Shown in pieces: positions 21,970 to 32,530 of a stretch of 64,000 nucleotides of DNA; position 1 is the stretch's first letter; the number at the start of each line of letters is the position of its first letter. Below the pieces are notes generated by a model. That model ran no database searches. It saw nothing but the letters and a program-made list of their open reading frames with translations, and was not told where the DNA came from. Position numbers and translations under genes: made by a program. The DNA comes from Agrypnia vestita (taxonomy: Eukaryota; Arthropoda; Insecta; Trichoptera; Phryganeidae), in NCBI GenBank assembly GCA_016648135.1, contig JADDOH010000470.1, positions 1 through 64,000 on the forward strand. The letters are read 5' to 3'.

Positions 21970-23160
21970 GGTGGGGGACGAGTTTCTAGTATCTGCTTCA
22001 CCATATGATGATACTCTTCATATTTTTTAGTGTTAAAAATATCCATTGAATTTAAGAGGTAATTATAATTACTGAGCATATGCGTGGAATGGGAGAGGAT
22101 TTCCTATTGTTGGTCTGATAAATTGGAAGGGAAAAGAGGTACTTCTGTCTGGTAGGTCGGAATGGGACGTGGAAAGCTAGCAAGCTGGTGATTTCAGGAG
22201 AATCAATAAGGTTATGAATTATTTGGAAAAGAAAGGATTGATCTGACAATATTTGCCTGTTTTCTAAAGTTTCCAATTTATGAAAGTTTATTGAGTCCAA
22301 ATTGTTAAAATTCAAATTAAATTTGTAGTTGTAGTAATATGCTTAAGGAACGTTCTTTGAACGTTTTCGATTTTGTTAATATTAAATTTATATGTGGGTG
22401 ACCATATTGTTGAGCAAAATTCGAGGTGAGGTCGAATATAGATTATGTATAGTCTCCTAATGTACTAATTTGCCTGAATGTTTGCCAAAACGCATTATGA
22501 AGCCGGACATTCTGAATGCTTTACTGACAATCGCAAAAATGTGCCGGTTTTTTTTGGATTTTTTTGGGGAAATTTTGGAGGAAATTTTGGAGTCTAGCAA
22601 TAGTCCTAAGTCCCGCATCTTGTCCACATCCCTAACTATATCATTACCAATAGTATATTCATATACAACACGATTTATTTTGCGGGTGAAGGAAATTTTA
22701 TAACATTTAGTGACATTTAGTATCAGCCTATTCGTTTCACAGTAACCTGACAGTCTCGAGATCCTCTTGCATTTTTTGGCAGTCGGTTTCGGATTTTACT
22801 GACACAAAAATTTTCATATCATCAGCGTATGATAAAAAATTACAATTTATAAAACATTTATGAATATCAAAAATATAAATATTAAATAGCAAGGTCCGAG
22901 ATGTGAGTTTTGTGGAACACCCGAGGGGACAATCTTATATTCTGATTTAAAACCCTCGATGCAGCCAATTGTAATCTCTTATCTAGGTAAAAATCAAGCC
23001 ATCTGAGAAAATTTCCGTGAATCCCCAGAAGTTTTAATTTATGCAAAAGGATGCCATGATCAACTTTGTCGAAGGCCTTCGAGTAATCAGTATATATTGC
23101 ATCGACTTGGATTCTTTTGTCCATATGGGTTGTGATACAATCATATATATATAAAAACAT
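21970..23160 (-). pseudogene. Jockey-like LINE reverse transcriptase, C-terminal part, broken
   Basis: On the minus strand the frame near 23150-22930 reads AIYTDYSKAFDKVDHGILLH, which is RT motif A with its catalytic aspartate, then a WLDFYL part. SYADDMKIF, the motif C box, is encoded at about 22802-22832 (YADD at 22818-22829). Downstream, DVDKMRDLGLLLDSK lies near 22600, and a C-terminal part with LIDSPEITSLLAFHVP and NRKSSPIPRICS lies at 22315-22052. Stops and frameshifts separate these. Motif order and spacing fit Jockey-clade elements. The N-terminal half is missing. Confidence 0.8.
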
Positions 23161-24895
23161 ATTTTTGATGTAAAGATAATTTTTGAAATGTATGCATGTT
23201 TTTCGGAAGGAAGTTGCACAAAAGTGGTGCGCACAAGCACCTTCAGAAAAAAAATATTCGTGAATGTAACCATTAACGTTGACAAAAGTCTCCCGTTTTT
23301 TTTTCGTAATATAAATAACTCGTGCACTTATAGAGGACCAGGACCGCATTCTCAGTAGAGGTCCTTACTGTTTAACGCAAAATGCGGTGGGTTTGGTATT
23401 TGCGATAACCAGCCTGCTCGCGGAATTCGCCGAGACGCGACCACGGACTGTGGAAAAATTTTCATACCGGTTTCGGGCGAAAAACTTTCAGGGGCTTCCA
23501 GCGGGGTCGGAAAGTACCGCTAAGCTTATTTCAGATTTTTTCATTCGCCATCTGAAAATTAAAAGTTTGGAATCAAATGTAAGAATATAATTCCGTCTGC
23601 ATTATTGAGCTATGTACCACATTGATTCTTTTGTTTTTATTTATATCAGTTTTCAGGTAATTCTAAAAATTTAGTAGAGATTTTTACAAATAAACATAAG
23701 TGTCACACGTTAGTCAAATAATTACATATTTGCTGTATAAATAACGTCATTAATGGTACTTTTTTCTTTTACAAATATGGTCCTACAAAAGATTTTTATA
23801 TCTACTAGTCGCTCAACTTTAATTATAATGCTTAAGTATCCGGTTAAATAATTTCGTTCTCAAAGATCAGGTATAAAGCAGAAAACAAAAGAATATATCA
23901 TTTCGTTGGATATTTCCCACAAAATATCCACATTAAAAGCCAGAGCTTGAATGTATTAAATTTTTTTTGAGCTTCTCCAACGGGGCTTAGTTCATCGCCC
24001 TGGAGTTAAAATAATTACAAAAATGTAATAGAATTTAAAGTAAAAATTATAACTAATTCCCGCTTGTGGGCATGTTATATGATGAAATTTAAACTATTCA
24101 AATCAGCAGTTGTTGTTATAAAAAACAAATGCTAGTTGTATATAAGATATTTTTTTCTTATTAACTACTACACAATTTGAACCTAGTATTGAAAAGAAAA
24201 CTTTTGTCAGAATTTTGATAGAAGAAGTCAATTTTGAACAAATTGTCGTGTGAAACCTTGGCACTGCAAGGTCACAATATAAGTATCCAAAATCTGTTAC
24301 GAAAGTACAATTTTTATGTGAAGTCTAGCTATTCTAATCTAATCTAATCTCACTAACAATCGCTATTTTTGTAATTCAATATATGTATAATTTAGGTATG
24401 AGTCAATTTATACTGAATCAGTATAAATATTGTCTATTTTAAATTTGATGGAAAAAGTGTATATGTTTGTGATGGTTTATAAAGCGCTGTTTTTGCGTGA
24501 AAGATGCATTAGGGCGCTTTACAGATGCGACATTACGAATAAGTAAGTTTTTAGGCTCTTCTTGAAAGATTCCTGATTTTCCATGGATCGCAAATGTTAG
24601 AATGTATAATAGCTTTTCAGAAATCCCAAAATAATCTATAAAAAAAATCATTACTTTATAGATTATCAAATTATACTTACTTTAAGCCACTATATTATTG
24701 GTAACAAACACCAAGTGGTTTCGGAACCACCGATCCTCTTTCAGAAACAATAAACTAGATTTTCACACACTAAACTATTACAGAATATGGGCAATTATAC
24801 TTTTTTAGCAATCTATTTTTGTATGTACCTGCCGTTAGACTTTATTTTCAACATTCGTTTATTCGTTTATTGTCTGTTTTTTAACATTATTTATA
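23161..24895. other. Intronic stretch with GC-rich patch
   Basis: At 23330-23540 there is a GC-rich patch (GCCTGCTCGCGGAATTCGCC and following) with an open frame of 67 codons but no domain. A TAATC triplet repeat lies at about 24332-24350. The rest is AT-rich and unassigned. Confidence 0.4.
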
Positions 24896-24962
24896 TATAT
24901 ACTAGCTGTGCCCGCGCGACTTCGCACGCGTAGATTTTTAGAACACTGTTTGGATCGTCATA

Positions 24963-24990
24963 GAACTTTCGCGAACCTTCTAGAACATTC
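24963..24990. promoter_or_regulatory. Six-unit phased heat shock element
   Basis: GAA at 24963, TTC at 24968, GAA at 24973, TTC at 24978, GAA at 24983 and TTC at 24988: six inverted pentamers nGAAn in perfect phase. Three units are enough for a heat shock factor trimer. Binding or activity is not shown. Confidence 0.7.
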
Positions 24991-25086
24991 TCTTTCCAGA
25001 ACTTTCATGAAATTCGAATGTATAGGAACCTTCTAGACACACCGACACATTCCGCTACTCAGTATTGAACCTTATAGAACTTTAGG

Positions 25087-25104
25087 GAATTTTCTGGAAC
25101 CTTC
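25087..25104. promoter_or_regulatory. Four-unit phased heat shock element
   Basis: GAATTTTCTGGAACCTTC holds GAA, TTC, GAA, TTC at exact five-base steps. A three-unit array (GAACTTTCATGAA) lies at 24999-25011 and two-unit pieces (GAACCTTC) lie at 25026 and 25138. Confidence 0.65.
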
Positions 25105-25384
25105 TCCTTCCAGAACTTACTAGAGCAATTTTTTCCGGAACCTTCTAGACTCAACGACACAGTCGGCGCGCCTATTTTGAAACAATCTGAAGCATTTGTG
25201 GCCTTCCCATAACAAAACAATGTGCTAGAAAGCACATTTTCGTCACCCACTCCCACTCACGCACTGCCACCCCCACCAAACTCGTATATATTCAATGTGA
25301 CACCAAGGGCTATCCACCTTAACCACCGGTGGGTGGTTTTGGCTGGTTGCGGAAAAACTTGGCGGGTAGGGAAACACGGGTTTC

Positions 25385-25490
25385 TTTATAAATATATATA
25401 TATCTATATATATATATAGATATATATATATTATATATATAAAGATATCTATATATATATATATATCTAATATATATATATATACATAGA
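25385..25490. repeat. TA/TAGATA microsatellite
   Basis: A long TA tract with TATC/GATA interruptions, self-complementary, at the tail of the heat-shock-element repeat. Confidence 0.9.
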
Positions 25491-26000
25491 TTTTTTTCAA
25501 TTTTAATTTGTAATTTGACATTTGGGACAATGTATTTTCAACATCTCTGTAAAAAGATAAAATTAAATTGACTGGGAAGTAATACTTTGTAACGTTTACT
25601 TGGTAGTTTACCCTGAAGAAGTAACAGTGGTTTTGAAAACGGTTGGTGTTACTAAAAATATAGTGAACTTTTCAAAGCAAGAAAACACTTTGTGGCTTGA
25701 CATTATAAGAACTTTAAGAATAAATTAAATACTATGTTTTTACAGTCTATATTATAATTGTCCTGAAGAAGGTTGAGTCCAACCGAAACTAGTTGACAAA
25801 TATATAGCAATAAAGTGGTTTGAAACATAGTATTTAATTTTTTCTTAAATTTCTTAAAAATATAGTGATTTAAACCTAGGGAATTTAATTGATTAACACC
25901 GAATGAACACAAAGTAATAGCTAATAAAAATATTATATTTCATAATTATTATGTGGTTATGAAAAATGTATGTTCGTAATATGAAATGTTTTGTTATCGT
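25491..26000. repeat. Penelope-end-like motifs and a short palindrome
   Basis: Two CCTGAAGAAG stretches occur at about 25612 and 25762. The second continues as a GGTTG/CAACC stem and GAAAC, the layout found at Penelope-type ends elsewhere in this window. AAATACTATGTTT near 25727 is repeated inverted as AAACATAGTATTT near 25823, framing about 135 bp. No gene is seen. Confidence 0.45.
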
Positions 26001-26004
26001 GTGT

Positions 26005-26115
26005 ATACAAGCAAAGGCAGCAATGTCCAAAAAAAATTTAATGCAGTCATTGAGGATTACTAATTTATTATTTACTGAATTTGAGATTTTAAAGGAAACA
26101 TATAAATATAGGTAA
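26005..26115 (+). mobile_element. MITE fragment, family of 52685-52857
   Basis: Starts AGCAAAGGCAGCAATGTCC, passes an A run and reads AATGCAGTCATTGAGGATTA, the same order as the inverted ends at 52685-52857. The right end is not recognisable, so this copy is truncated. Confidence 0.55.
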
Positions 26116-26277
26116 CATAAACAACATAAAGGTATCAAAGCCTGTAAATTTAAAACACGTACGGAAATTGTTTAATAATAAAATAAATATTGACAAAAAC
26201 AGATTGACATAACATTATTTTGCTCTCCTATAAAATTCGTAATAATCAGTAACGCCCAGGGGCCTACACTAAGGACT

Positions 26278-26470
26278 AGAAGCATGAATTTTATTTTAAC
26301 ATATATTTTGAAGAAGGAAAAATCGAAATTAAATATTATCTGGCAGAAAATTATGAAAGATTAAAATCTGAATAATATGTTAATTGTTGTGATAGGAATA
26401 TTACCAGATATATCTCTTATTTCGGTTTCTTTTCAAAATATATGCTTAGGAACAGTCATGCTTCATGTTC
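26278..26470. repeat. Imperfect inverted repeat
   Basis: GAAGCATGA and CATATATTTTGAAGAAGG on the left are met by the inverted CAAAATATATG and TCATGCTTC on the right, about 165 bp apart. Probably a diverged foldback element. Confidence 0.5.
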
Positions 26471-27800
26471 TCATTGCACGTCCTTGCTATCACGCTTTTG
26501 ACTTTCTACTCTCGATGTATTGATGAGCTAGAATTCAGAAGTGCATTATTTCGGAACGATTATTTTCAGCACACTCGACAGCGGTACTCGTGTTCTTTCG
26601 AATGCAATACTTACATATAAAATTGGTCAACGCGTCGCAGAGCAGCATACAAAAGTATAAAAAATATTTTAAAAACCGACAATTTCGATTTTGTGTGGAT
26701 ATCGAGAAAATTAGAGAAGGTTTAAAAAATCGAAAAAATGATAAAGATGGCGCTTCTAACTTTTATTCAAACGTGATACTCGATTTTAGAATTTTATTCA
26801 AACTGCTTAAATAGTTGCAGAAATATCGCGCCCGGCAAAAAAATCACACAAAATGAGATTTATTTTTACACGCCGCAAGAAAGAGACGGATGCAAAATTA
26901 CAACATACCTACAAAAGAAAGACTGCCAGATTTTGTATTTTAGATTTTTTTCTTAAACACCATGTTTGATTGCAAATGAAAATAAAAGTTCATTTTTGAG
27001 AAGGGCCCAGCGGGAGGGGGGTAGGTGGGGAGATCCATAAAAATAAAATAAAAATCATTCCACAAAGAGGGCTTCGGGAAAGGTTATCATTTTCAGAATC
27101 GAACCAGAAACTCGCAAGGTTATTTATTACACACACGTACGATGGCGAAACTAATAATTTAATTTATAATAAAAATACTGTTTCGAACGTCAAAAATGAA
27201 CGGTATGTAAATAATTATTATCTTTTTTGTTGTTATGGATTTTCTAGAATCAAAGTAATTCTTATTTTTGACATCCTGTACTTACAGATTTAAAGATTAT
27301 TATAAGAATGTCTTATAGTCTAATACATACATAAGAGATATATGGTGATTTTTGATTATATATATTTTTTTATATTTTAACAAAAATATAACAATTAATA
27401 CAGAAAAGACAAGAGCAAGAGTTTCTGAGACAGAAGTCCAAACGAGACAAGAACAAAACCTACAAATCAGAGAACATCAATAGAAACCCCAAAAAAACTT
27501 CAAGTGTTAATTTCTCAAAAATCACAAAATTCGATTAACCTCTAAGACCCAGTTACATCATCTTGGTTTAAAGTAATCTTTCGCTTAAACCATTAATTTT
27601 TGCATTTTCTACCAATCAAACAATCCATAGATTGTTACGAAAGATTACTGTAAACTAAGTTGATACAAGCGGCTCTAAACCATTAAATTTCCACTAACGC
27701 TATTTGACACTCAATGGGTAACTAGTTATATCTCCTAATCATAGGCTACATTTGGACAATTATCTCTGAAAAAGCTTATTTATGGATATATTAACTGACG
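26471..27800. other. Intronic stretch with a G-rich tract
   Basis: At 27003-27030 the tract GGGCCCAGCGGGAGGGGGG continues with TAGGTGGGG and fits a G-quadruplex pattern on the plus strand. An open frame at 26590-26814 has no domain. Otherwise AT-rich and unassigned. Confidence 0.45.
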
Positions 27801-28650
27801 TCTAAATTTTTATCTTCCTTCTAACGTTTTATGTATCTTATTTTGTTTTATATACAAAAAGAGCCGTAATATGTGGTAGCTATGTGAAATTTCTTTAACA
27901 TGTACATTCTTGCTAATTATGTATGCATAGTTAGTATATTTTATATCTACTTTGAGCCAATTAATGAAACGAACTACCCACTTACTTCTATCTGAATCGC
28001 CCCTCGTAACGATTACCAAACAAATCGGTGCTAGTCGGCTCTCAGCACCGGACCGAGTGTGACTTAATTCGATATATCCCGAATCAGGGCAGAGATTGGC
28101 TACCCCATTAGACTTAGATTGCATCTATTCAATATGCCAGGCGCTCCCTGTTTGTGTAAGTCTGGCTGGTGTTTGTCCAGAGCCAATACGCATAATTCTG
28201 CTAAGACACGATTGCAACACTCGCTACGTGTGTGTACATCACTAATTACGGACTGCTCCCGCCATTGGTAGTTCCCGCCATTGCTGTGTATTTCCCGCGC
28301 TGTCAAATGCCGCCACCATGATTCGGAGTGTCACAGCGCGGGTTTCATGATTATTGATTGCCAAATACTCAATGAAAACCGATAGTTCGCACGGCTTTTT
28401 GATCATGCAATTACTGAAAAACGAGTAATAAATCTAGGAACATTAATATTTAAGTGCGTGAATATTAAATTTGTTTTATGTATTTGTGTTTGATGTGCTG
28501 CTGAATTTTGATATCTATCATTTTATTTTTCGTATCAAAATTAGGTTAGTAAGTAGGTATTTACTTAAAGTACATACTTAATGCGCGTGCGTTTCTATAT
28601 ATAATTTTATTGTCCGAAGCTGAAAGCTGAAGACATGAGCAGCAATAGTG
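27801..28650. other. Intronic stretch with repeated TTCCCGCCATTG
   Basis: Near 28257-28300 the stretch has CCCGCCATTGGTAGTTCCCG followed by a second CCCGCCATTG and by TTTCCCGCG, which resembles E2F-type sites. Two short minus-strand open frames (27810-28306) show no recognisable domain. No gene is called. Confidence 0.3.
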
Positions 28651-28672
28651 TTAAAAAAAAGCCATGTTGGTG

Positions 28673-28821
28673 TTTATTTTTAGCGAAATTTAAAATAAAT
28701 TAAATTTTAATAAATATTATTATTAAGTTCTACGGGTTAACTTAAACCTTGGTTTAACCCGTAGAACTTAATAATGATATTTATTAAAATTTAATTTATT
28801 TTAAATTTCGCTAAAAATAAA
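28673..28821. repeat. Large near-perfect foldback
   Basis: About 68 bases from 28673 are repeated inverted up to 28821 with a few mismatches around a centre of about 12 bases near 28746. The arms contain TTTTTAGCGAAATTTAAAA and TAAGTTCTACGGGTTAA. The direct repeat AAAAAAAGCCATGTTGGTG lies on both sides, near 28654 and 28859. It has no coding capacity. If transcribed it would form a hairpin of about 68 bp. Confidence 0.8.
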
Positions 28822-28882
28822 TATGGAGTTCTACAAATTAAACACAAAAACCATAAATAAAAAAAGCCATGTTGGTGGTTTA

Positions 28883-29593
28883 GGGCTTGTTCAGGCACAG
28901 CGGGAACCGCGCGGTTTCAGAATCGCGTGGGATCCCCGCGGGTCTTATTTATGTAGGATTGTATGTAATCGTTCAGACATAACCGTGCGGTTAGTCAAAC
29001 TGCGCGGTGCCTGCCACTCAACCGCTAGAAAATAGACTCGCGCGGCGCCCGCGCGATTCTATTACTATGGAGCCTTTAGAGAGTTGCGTTGCGAGCACCG
29101 CGCGGTTCTCATGTCACAACAGGAGAATGCGTGAGCTCGTTATGGATCGCTTTGACACTGAACTTTTTATTGAAGTGGAGAAAAGACCTGCAATATGGGA
29201 TCTTCGGTGCGAGGATTACTCAAATAAAATTGCTAATAACCAAGCTTGGCAGGAGTTGGTGGAGATATTTGGAAATGGTGAAGACACGTTGGAAAAAAAT
29301 AGTTTTTTAGGTAAGTAGGTATTTTAGGTAAGTATTCACCAAAAATGATCTGACAGAATTATATTTTTGTGTATTGCCACGGAACACGACCGTCGTTCAC
29401 AATGTAATGATTTATCTCTGATATTCAAAGATGGAGAACGGTACCGGAGCTGTCAAACTGACGTTTATTAACTGACGCTATTCGCGCACACAAATCGCTT
29501 ATTAACTGCGGCTGTCTGAACACATGACACAAATCTGCGGTTTCAAAACGCGCGATTTGCAATCGCACAATTAACGCGTGTCTGAACAAGCCC
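28883..29593 (+). mobile_element. Harbinger-like element, deletion derivative with MADF exon
   Basis: Left end GGGCTTGTTCAGGCAC and right end (reverse complement) GGGCTTGTTCAGACAC are inverted repeats; TTA precedes and TAA follows. Subterminal DNA is rich in CGCGCGGTT-type motifs near 28907, 28985, 29040, 29099 and 29560. At 711 bp there is no room for a transposase, but one exon with a MADF-type domain is kept. PIF/Harbinger elements carry a second gene for a Myb/MADF-like DNA-binding protein, which is the basis for the class call. The 3-bp flanks TTA and TAA are not identical, so the superfamily is likely, not proven. Confidence 0.65.
29067..29310 (+). pseudogene. First exon of MADF-domain protein (Harbinger second ORF)
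   Basis: From the ATG in TTACTATGG the frame stays open for about 81 codons. After a basic N-terminal part comes FDTELFIEVEKRPAIWDLRC, then EDYSNKIANNQAWQELVEIF, the first two helices of a MADF (Adf1/Myb-SANT-like) DNA-binding domain. The exon ends at TTTTTTAG followed by GTAAGT, a consensus donor, so the third helix would lie in a later exon that is absent from the element. The donor is duplicated 17 bases downstream. Without the rest the domain cannot fold fully. No inactivating change is seen within the exon itself. Confidence 0.75.
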
Positions 29594-29596
29594 TAA

Positions 29597-31599
29597 GTCA
29601 TGTATGAAATGCTAAAGAGTAAAAAGAAGAAGAAAACTTAACGGCACAAAAAAATTAAATGACACAAAAGAAAAAAATACAAAAAGCACAACTACTACTA
29701 CTAACTAAATAACTAGTAATAATTAATAACAAAATAATCCAATATTGCTATTTTAATTCTTTGATTTTAACAAAGCATTAGATTGTTCATAGTCTGGTGG
29801 TTACTTTATTTAATATTTAATACACTCGTAGATTATCGTATTAGAAGCATCAAAAATCAACGAATGTGCATAAAATAATGTAAATAAAAGAGAGTGGTAT
29901 CCTATTTCTCTGCGTACCCCGGCAGAAATTTATGTATTATTATTATTACATATTGATTATTATAAGACATTAATTTCAATATCGGTACTGAATAATCAGT
30001 TATTTAATAAGTTATTTATATAAATATTTAAAATTCGCAAGATAAAAGCTGGCACAAAAACAGTACTCACATATACGTATTTCTTGTATACAGGTTGATT
30101 AAAAAAAAAATTGAAATCGGAAAAATAAAATAAAGTTTTTCAGTATTCTCATAACAGGATTCATATAACAGGAGCAGAGTTAATAAATAAATAAAAGATT
30201 AACATTGTCTCAGTTTTGTCTATCAAATGATTCATTCAAATTTAAAGCAAGCTGTGCAACCTGCATATTGCATTAAAACAACAAATATTTTTGATTTCCG
30301 TTGCGCTGGTGTCTATAAATGCACGATAGCGAATATTTTAGTTGCATGCTTTTAACACGGCAGCGCGCCGGACACCTATTCATAGACACATTCCACGTCT
30401 TTTGAATGTGTTGCTAATGCTTTCTCGACTGCGTCTAAGCCTTACATTTTTTTGGTTATTGTTAAACGAGAAAATATATCATTGAATTATTGAGTAATGA
30501 ATAAAAATATATGAGTATCTAGTGAGACAGGTACAGTCCAACCAAAATTTTCTATTTAAATTAAATAGAAATTAAAAAAAAAAACTGTGGTGTATGAGGA
30601 GTGCGTAGTGATAGTGTGAAAGAGATGAATGCATGCGGTAGGAAGCGGGGGAAACGGGCGACGCCATTCGGGCACTGACGGTCGCACGCAGAGGATTGTT
30701 TATAAATAAAGTGATAATTACTGAACAAGATCGGGTATTCAATTTCTTCCTTATTTCAAAGAAGACTTATCATACTCAGGAAGTGATTATACCACAAAAA
30801 CGAATACAATAATATTACTAGCAAGATTTAATTTTCAGTTTCCGTTGGGTTAAAGCGGCCGCCTCCTTTGTAGCCGTTGTTTTATTAATTTTCGTATCAT
30901 ATTTACGCCCGTGTAAATATCATAGTTTGCTACCTAAAGTATCATAGTCTGCCGCTGCCTGGAGTACCTGGGAAACATATGGAGCAGGAGGTCCCAGCGG
31001 TCTCGCCCCATTCCTGTGCCCCGCTATTTGCTACCTTATTGCATATGCACAACTTGGGTGTAAATTGTATTCCCAACTTCTGGTACGGCCCGCGCGCTAT
31101 CAGACCAACCCCGGCGCGTGTTACTTCCTGATTAATTACACCATCAAAATCGCTAAGTCAGCGTAGCTTGCGACGCGATTCCAAACTATAATTAATAAAT
31201 AATTATTGTAGCCATCACAATTTTACTACAATTCGATGGTTAAATACGCAATATTCACAAGTTTAAAATAATATTTTTATTATTAACTTTTAATACGGTT
31301 TTAATTTTTTCGCTGTAGCACCTACTAAGAAATGAATAAATAGTTGACAAAGAGTGAGGATATTGAGTGCTTGGTGTAGACCAATCCAAGGATTGTGGCC
31401 CAAAAAAAAAGCGAGACCCGAGTGTGTAAAAATGAACGTAGTGGGTTTTTTAGGACTTTTTTTTTTAGAAGTTTTTATTATACTCCCTTTCTCATTTGTA
31501 TTGTTTCCAATTTGATATTCTATCAACATATTCCTCTTGCTTTAAGTTAATGTGGAAAATCTATTCCATGTATATTATTATCCTTAAAACTTATAGAAT
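29597..31599. other. Intronic stretch, nothing recognised
   Basis: Mostly AT-rich. GTGTCTAT near 30309 and ATAGACAC near 30384 form a short inverted repeat. GC-richer patches at 30640-30690 and 30940-31110 have no coding signal. Confidence 0.45.
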
Positions 31600-31799
31600 A
31601 CTAGCTGTGCCCGTGCAGCTTTGCATGCGTAGATTTTTAGTACACTGTTTGGATCGTCATAGAATTTCGCGAACCTTCTAGAATATTCTCCTTCCAGAAC
31701 TTTCGAGATATTTATTGAATGTACAGGAACCCTTTAGACACACCGACACATTCCGCCATTCAGTTTAGAACCTTGTAGAACTTGATGATATAGATAGGA
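31600..31799 (+). mobile_element. ACTAGCTGTGCCC-type repeat with heat-shock element (copy 2, short)
   Basis: Matches the first 190 bp of the copy at 24901 and ends in GATGATATAGATAG, an ATAGATA-type tail. A phased GAA/TTC array of four units (31671-31688) is preserved; a fifth GAA-TTC pair just before it has lost one spacer base. It abuts the Jockey-like fragment directly. Confidence 0.65.
31671..31688. promoter_or_regulatory. Four-unit phased heat shock element (copy 2)
   Basis: GAACCTTCTAGAATATTC holds GAA, TTC, GAA, TTC at five-base steps, at the same place as in copy 1. Confidence 0.65.
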
Positions 31800-32526
31800 T
31801 CTAGAAGAAGGTGAGCACAATTTTTTATAAGAAATGGAGGAATACCATCAGGTCCTGCGCCCTTGGCGGGATCCAATTCTTTCATAATTTTTAATATTTC
31901 ATTTTTATGCAGTGGTATAAAGGAAAGTGAATCGAGAGAGTCATTAATGAGAGCAGATGAGTGATGTTGAGAAGCATTATCAAAAACTGAAGCGAAAAAT
32001 TCTGAAAAGATATCTGAAATTTCTTGACCGCATGTAGCATATTTTTCTCTTAGAAACATTGTTTTAGGGATTGCATTAGTGAATTTCTTGGTTTTAGTGT
32101 ATTCCCATAACTTTTTAGTCCCGATATGTAATGATTCCTCATCATGAGATCTTAGCATAGAAAAGGTTTCGTAATCTCTAGAATTACCGTATTTTATGAA
32201 TTTTTTCCTGTATTTTTCTTTTTCGCGGAGCTGGTGTCTTAATGCACTGCTAAACCAACATGGGTATTTTGAATTCAAGATCTTTTTTTGTGGAGTGTAT
32301 CGAGCTATTATCTCCCATAATGTATTATAAAATAAGTTGAGAGAATCGTTGCAGTTTAGTTGATTCATTTGAGACCAATCAATTTGAGCTAGGTCATTAA
32401 TACATTTGGCGTAATCATTTTTACGGAAGTTGTATGCAGTATTGTTAGAATTATGTTTTAAAAAGTTTTCTCGGTTAATCGTTGTGTTTATTTGGACTGG
32501 GGGATGAAAGAAACTTAGAATAAGAC
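31800..32526 (-). pseudogene. Jockey-like LINE fragment, endonuclease-RT linker and RT start
   Basis: On the minus strand an open frame of about 240 codons reads through the linker after the endonuclease (YPCWFSSALRHQLREKEKYR, then YGNSRDYETFSMLRSHDEES) into the reverse transcriptase start (ELDPAKGAGPDGIPPFLIKN). It is cut at 31799 by the ACTAGCTGT-type repeat, before the catalytic motifs, and on the other side by the piggyBac-like element at TTAA. The frame has no stop, so this copy is fairly young. The fragment complements, in position, the RT relic at 21970-23160; both look Jockey-clade, but I cannot show that they are one family. Confidence 0.85.
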
Positions 32527-32530
32527 TTAA

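Larger units (their letters stand above)
24901..25400 (+). mobile_element. ACTAGCTGTGCCC-type dispersed repeat with heat-shock elements (copy 1)
   Basis: Begins ACTAGCTGTGCCCGCGCGAC and passes into a TA/TAGATA tail after about 500 bp. The first 190 bp are matched, in the same order, by the copy at 31600. No protein is encoded. It contains several arrays of alternating GAA and TTC triplets at five-base spacing (listed separately). The start and the ATAGATA tail type link it to the tandem-unit repeats A and B. The enzyme that moved it is unknown. Confidence 0.65.

Noticed and set aside
22470..22703. 77-codon plus-strand open frame
   Set aside because: It is the antisense of the Jockey-like reverse transcriptase relic, whose motifs lie on the minus strand.
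25243..25530. 95-codon minus-strand open frame rich in Ile and Tyr
   Set aside because: It is translation of the TA/TAGATA microsatellite.
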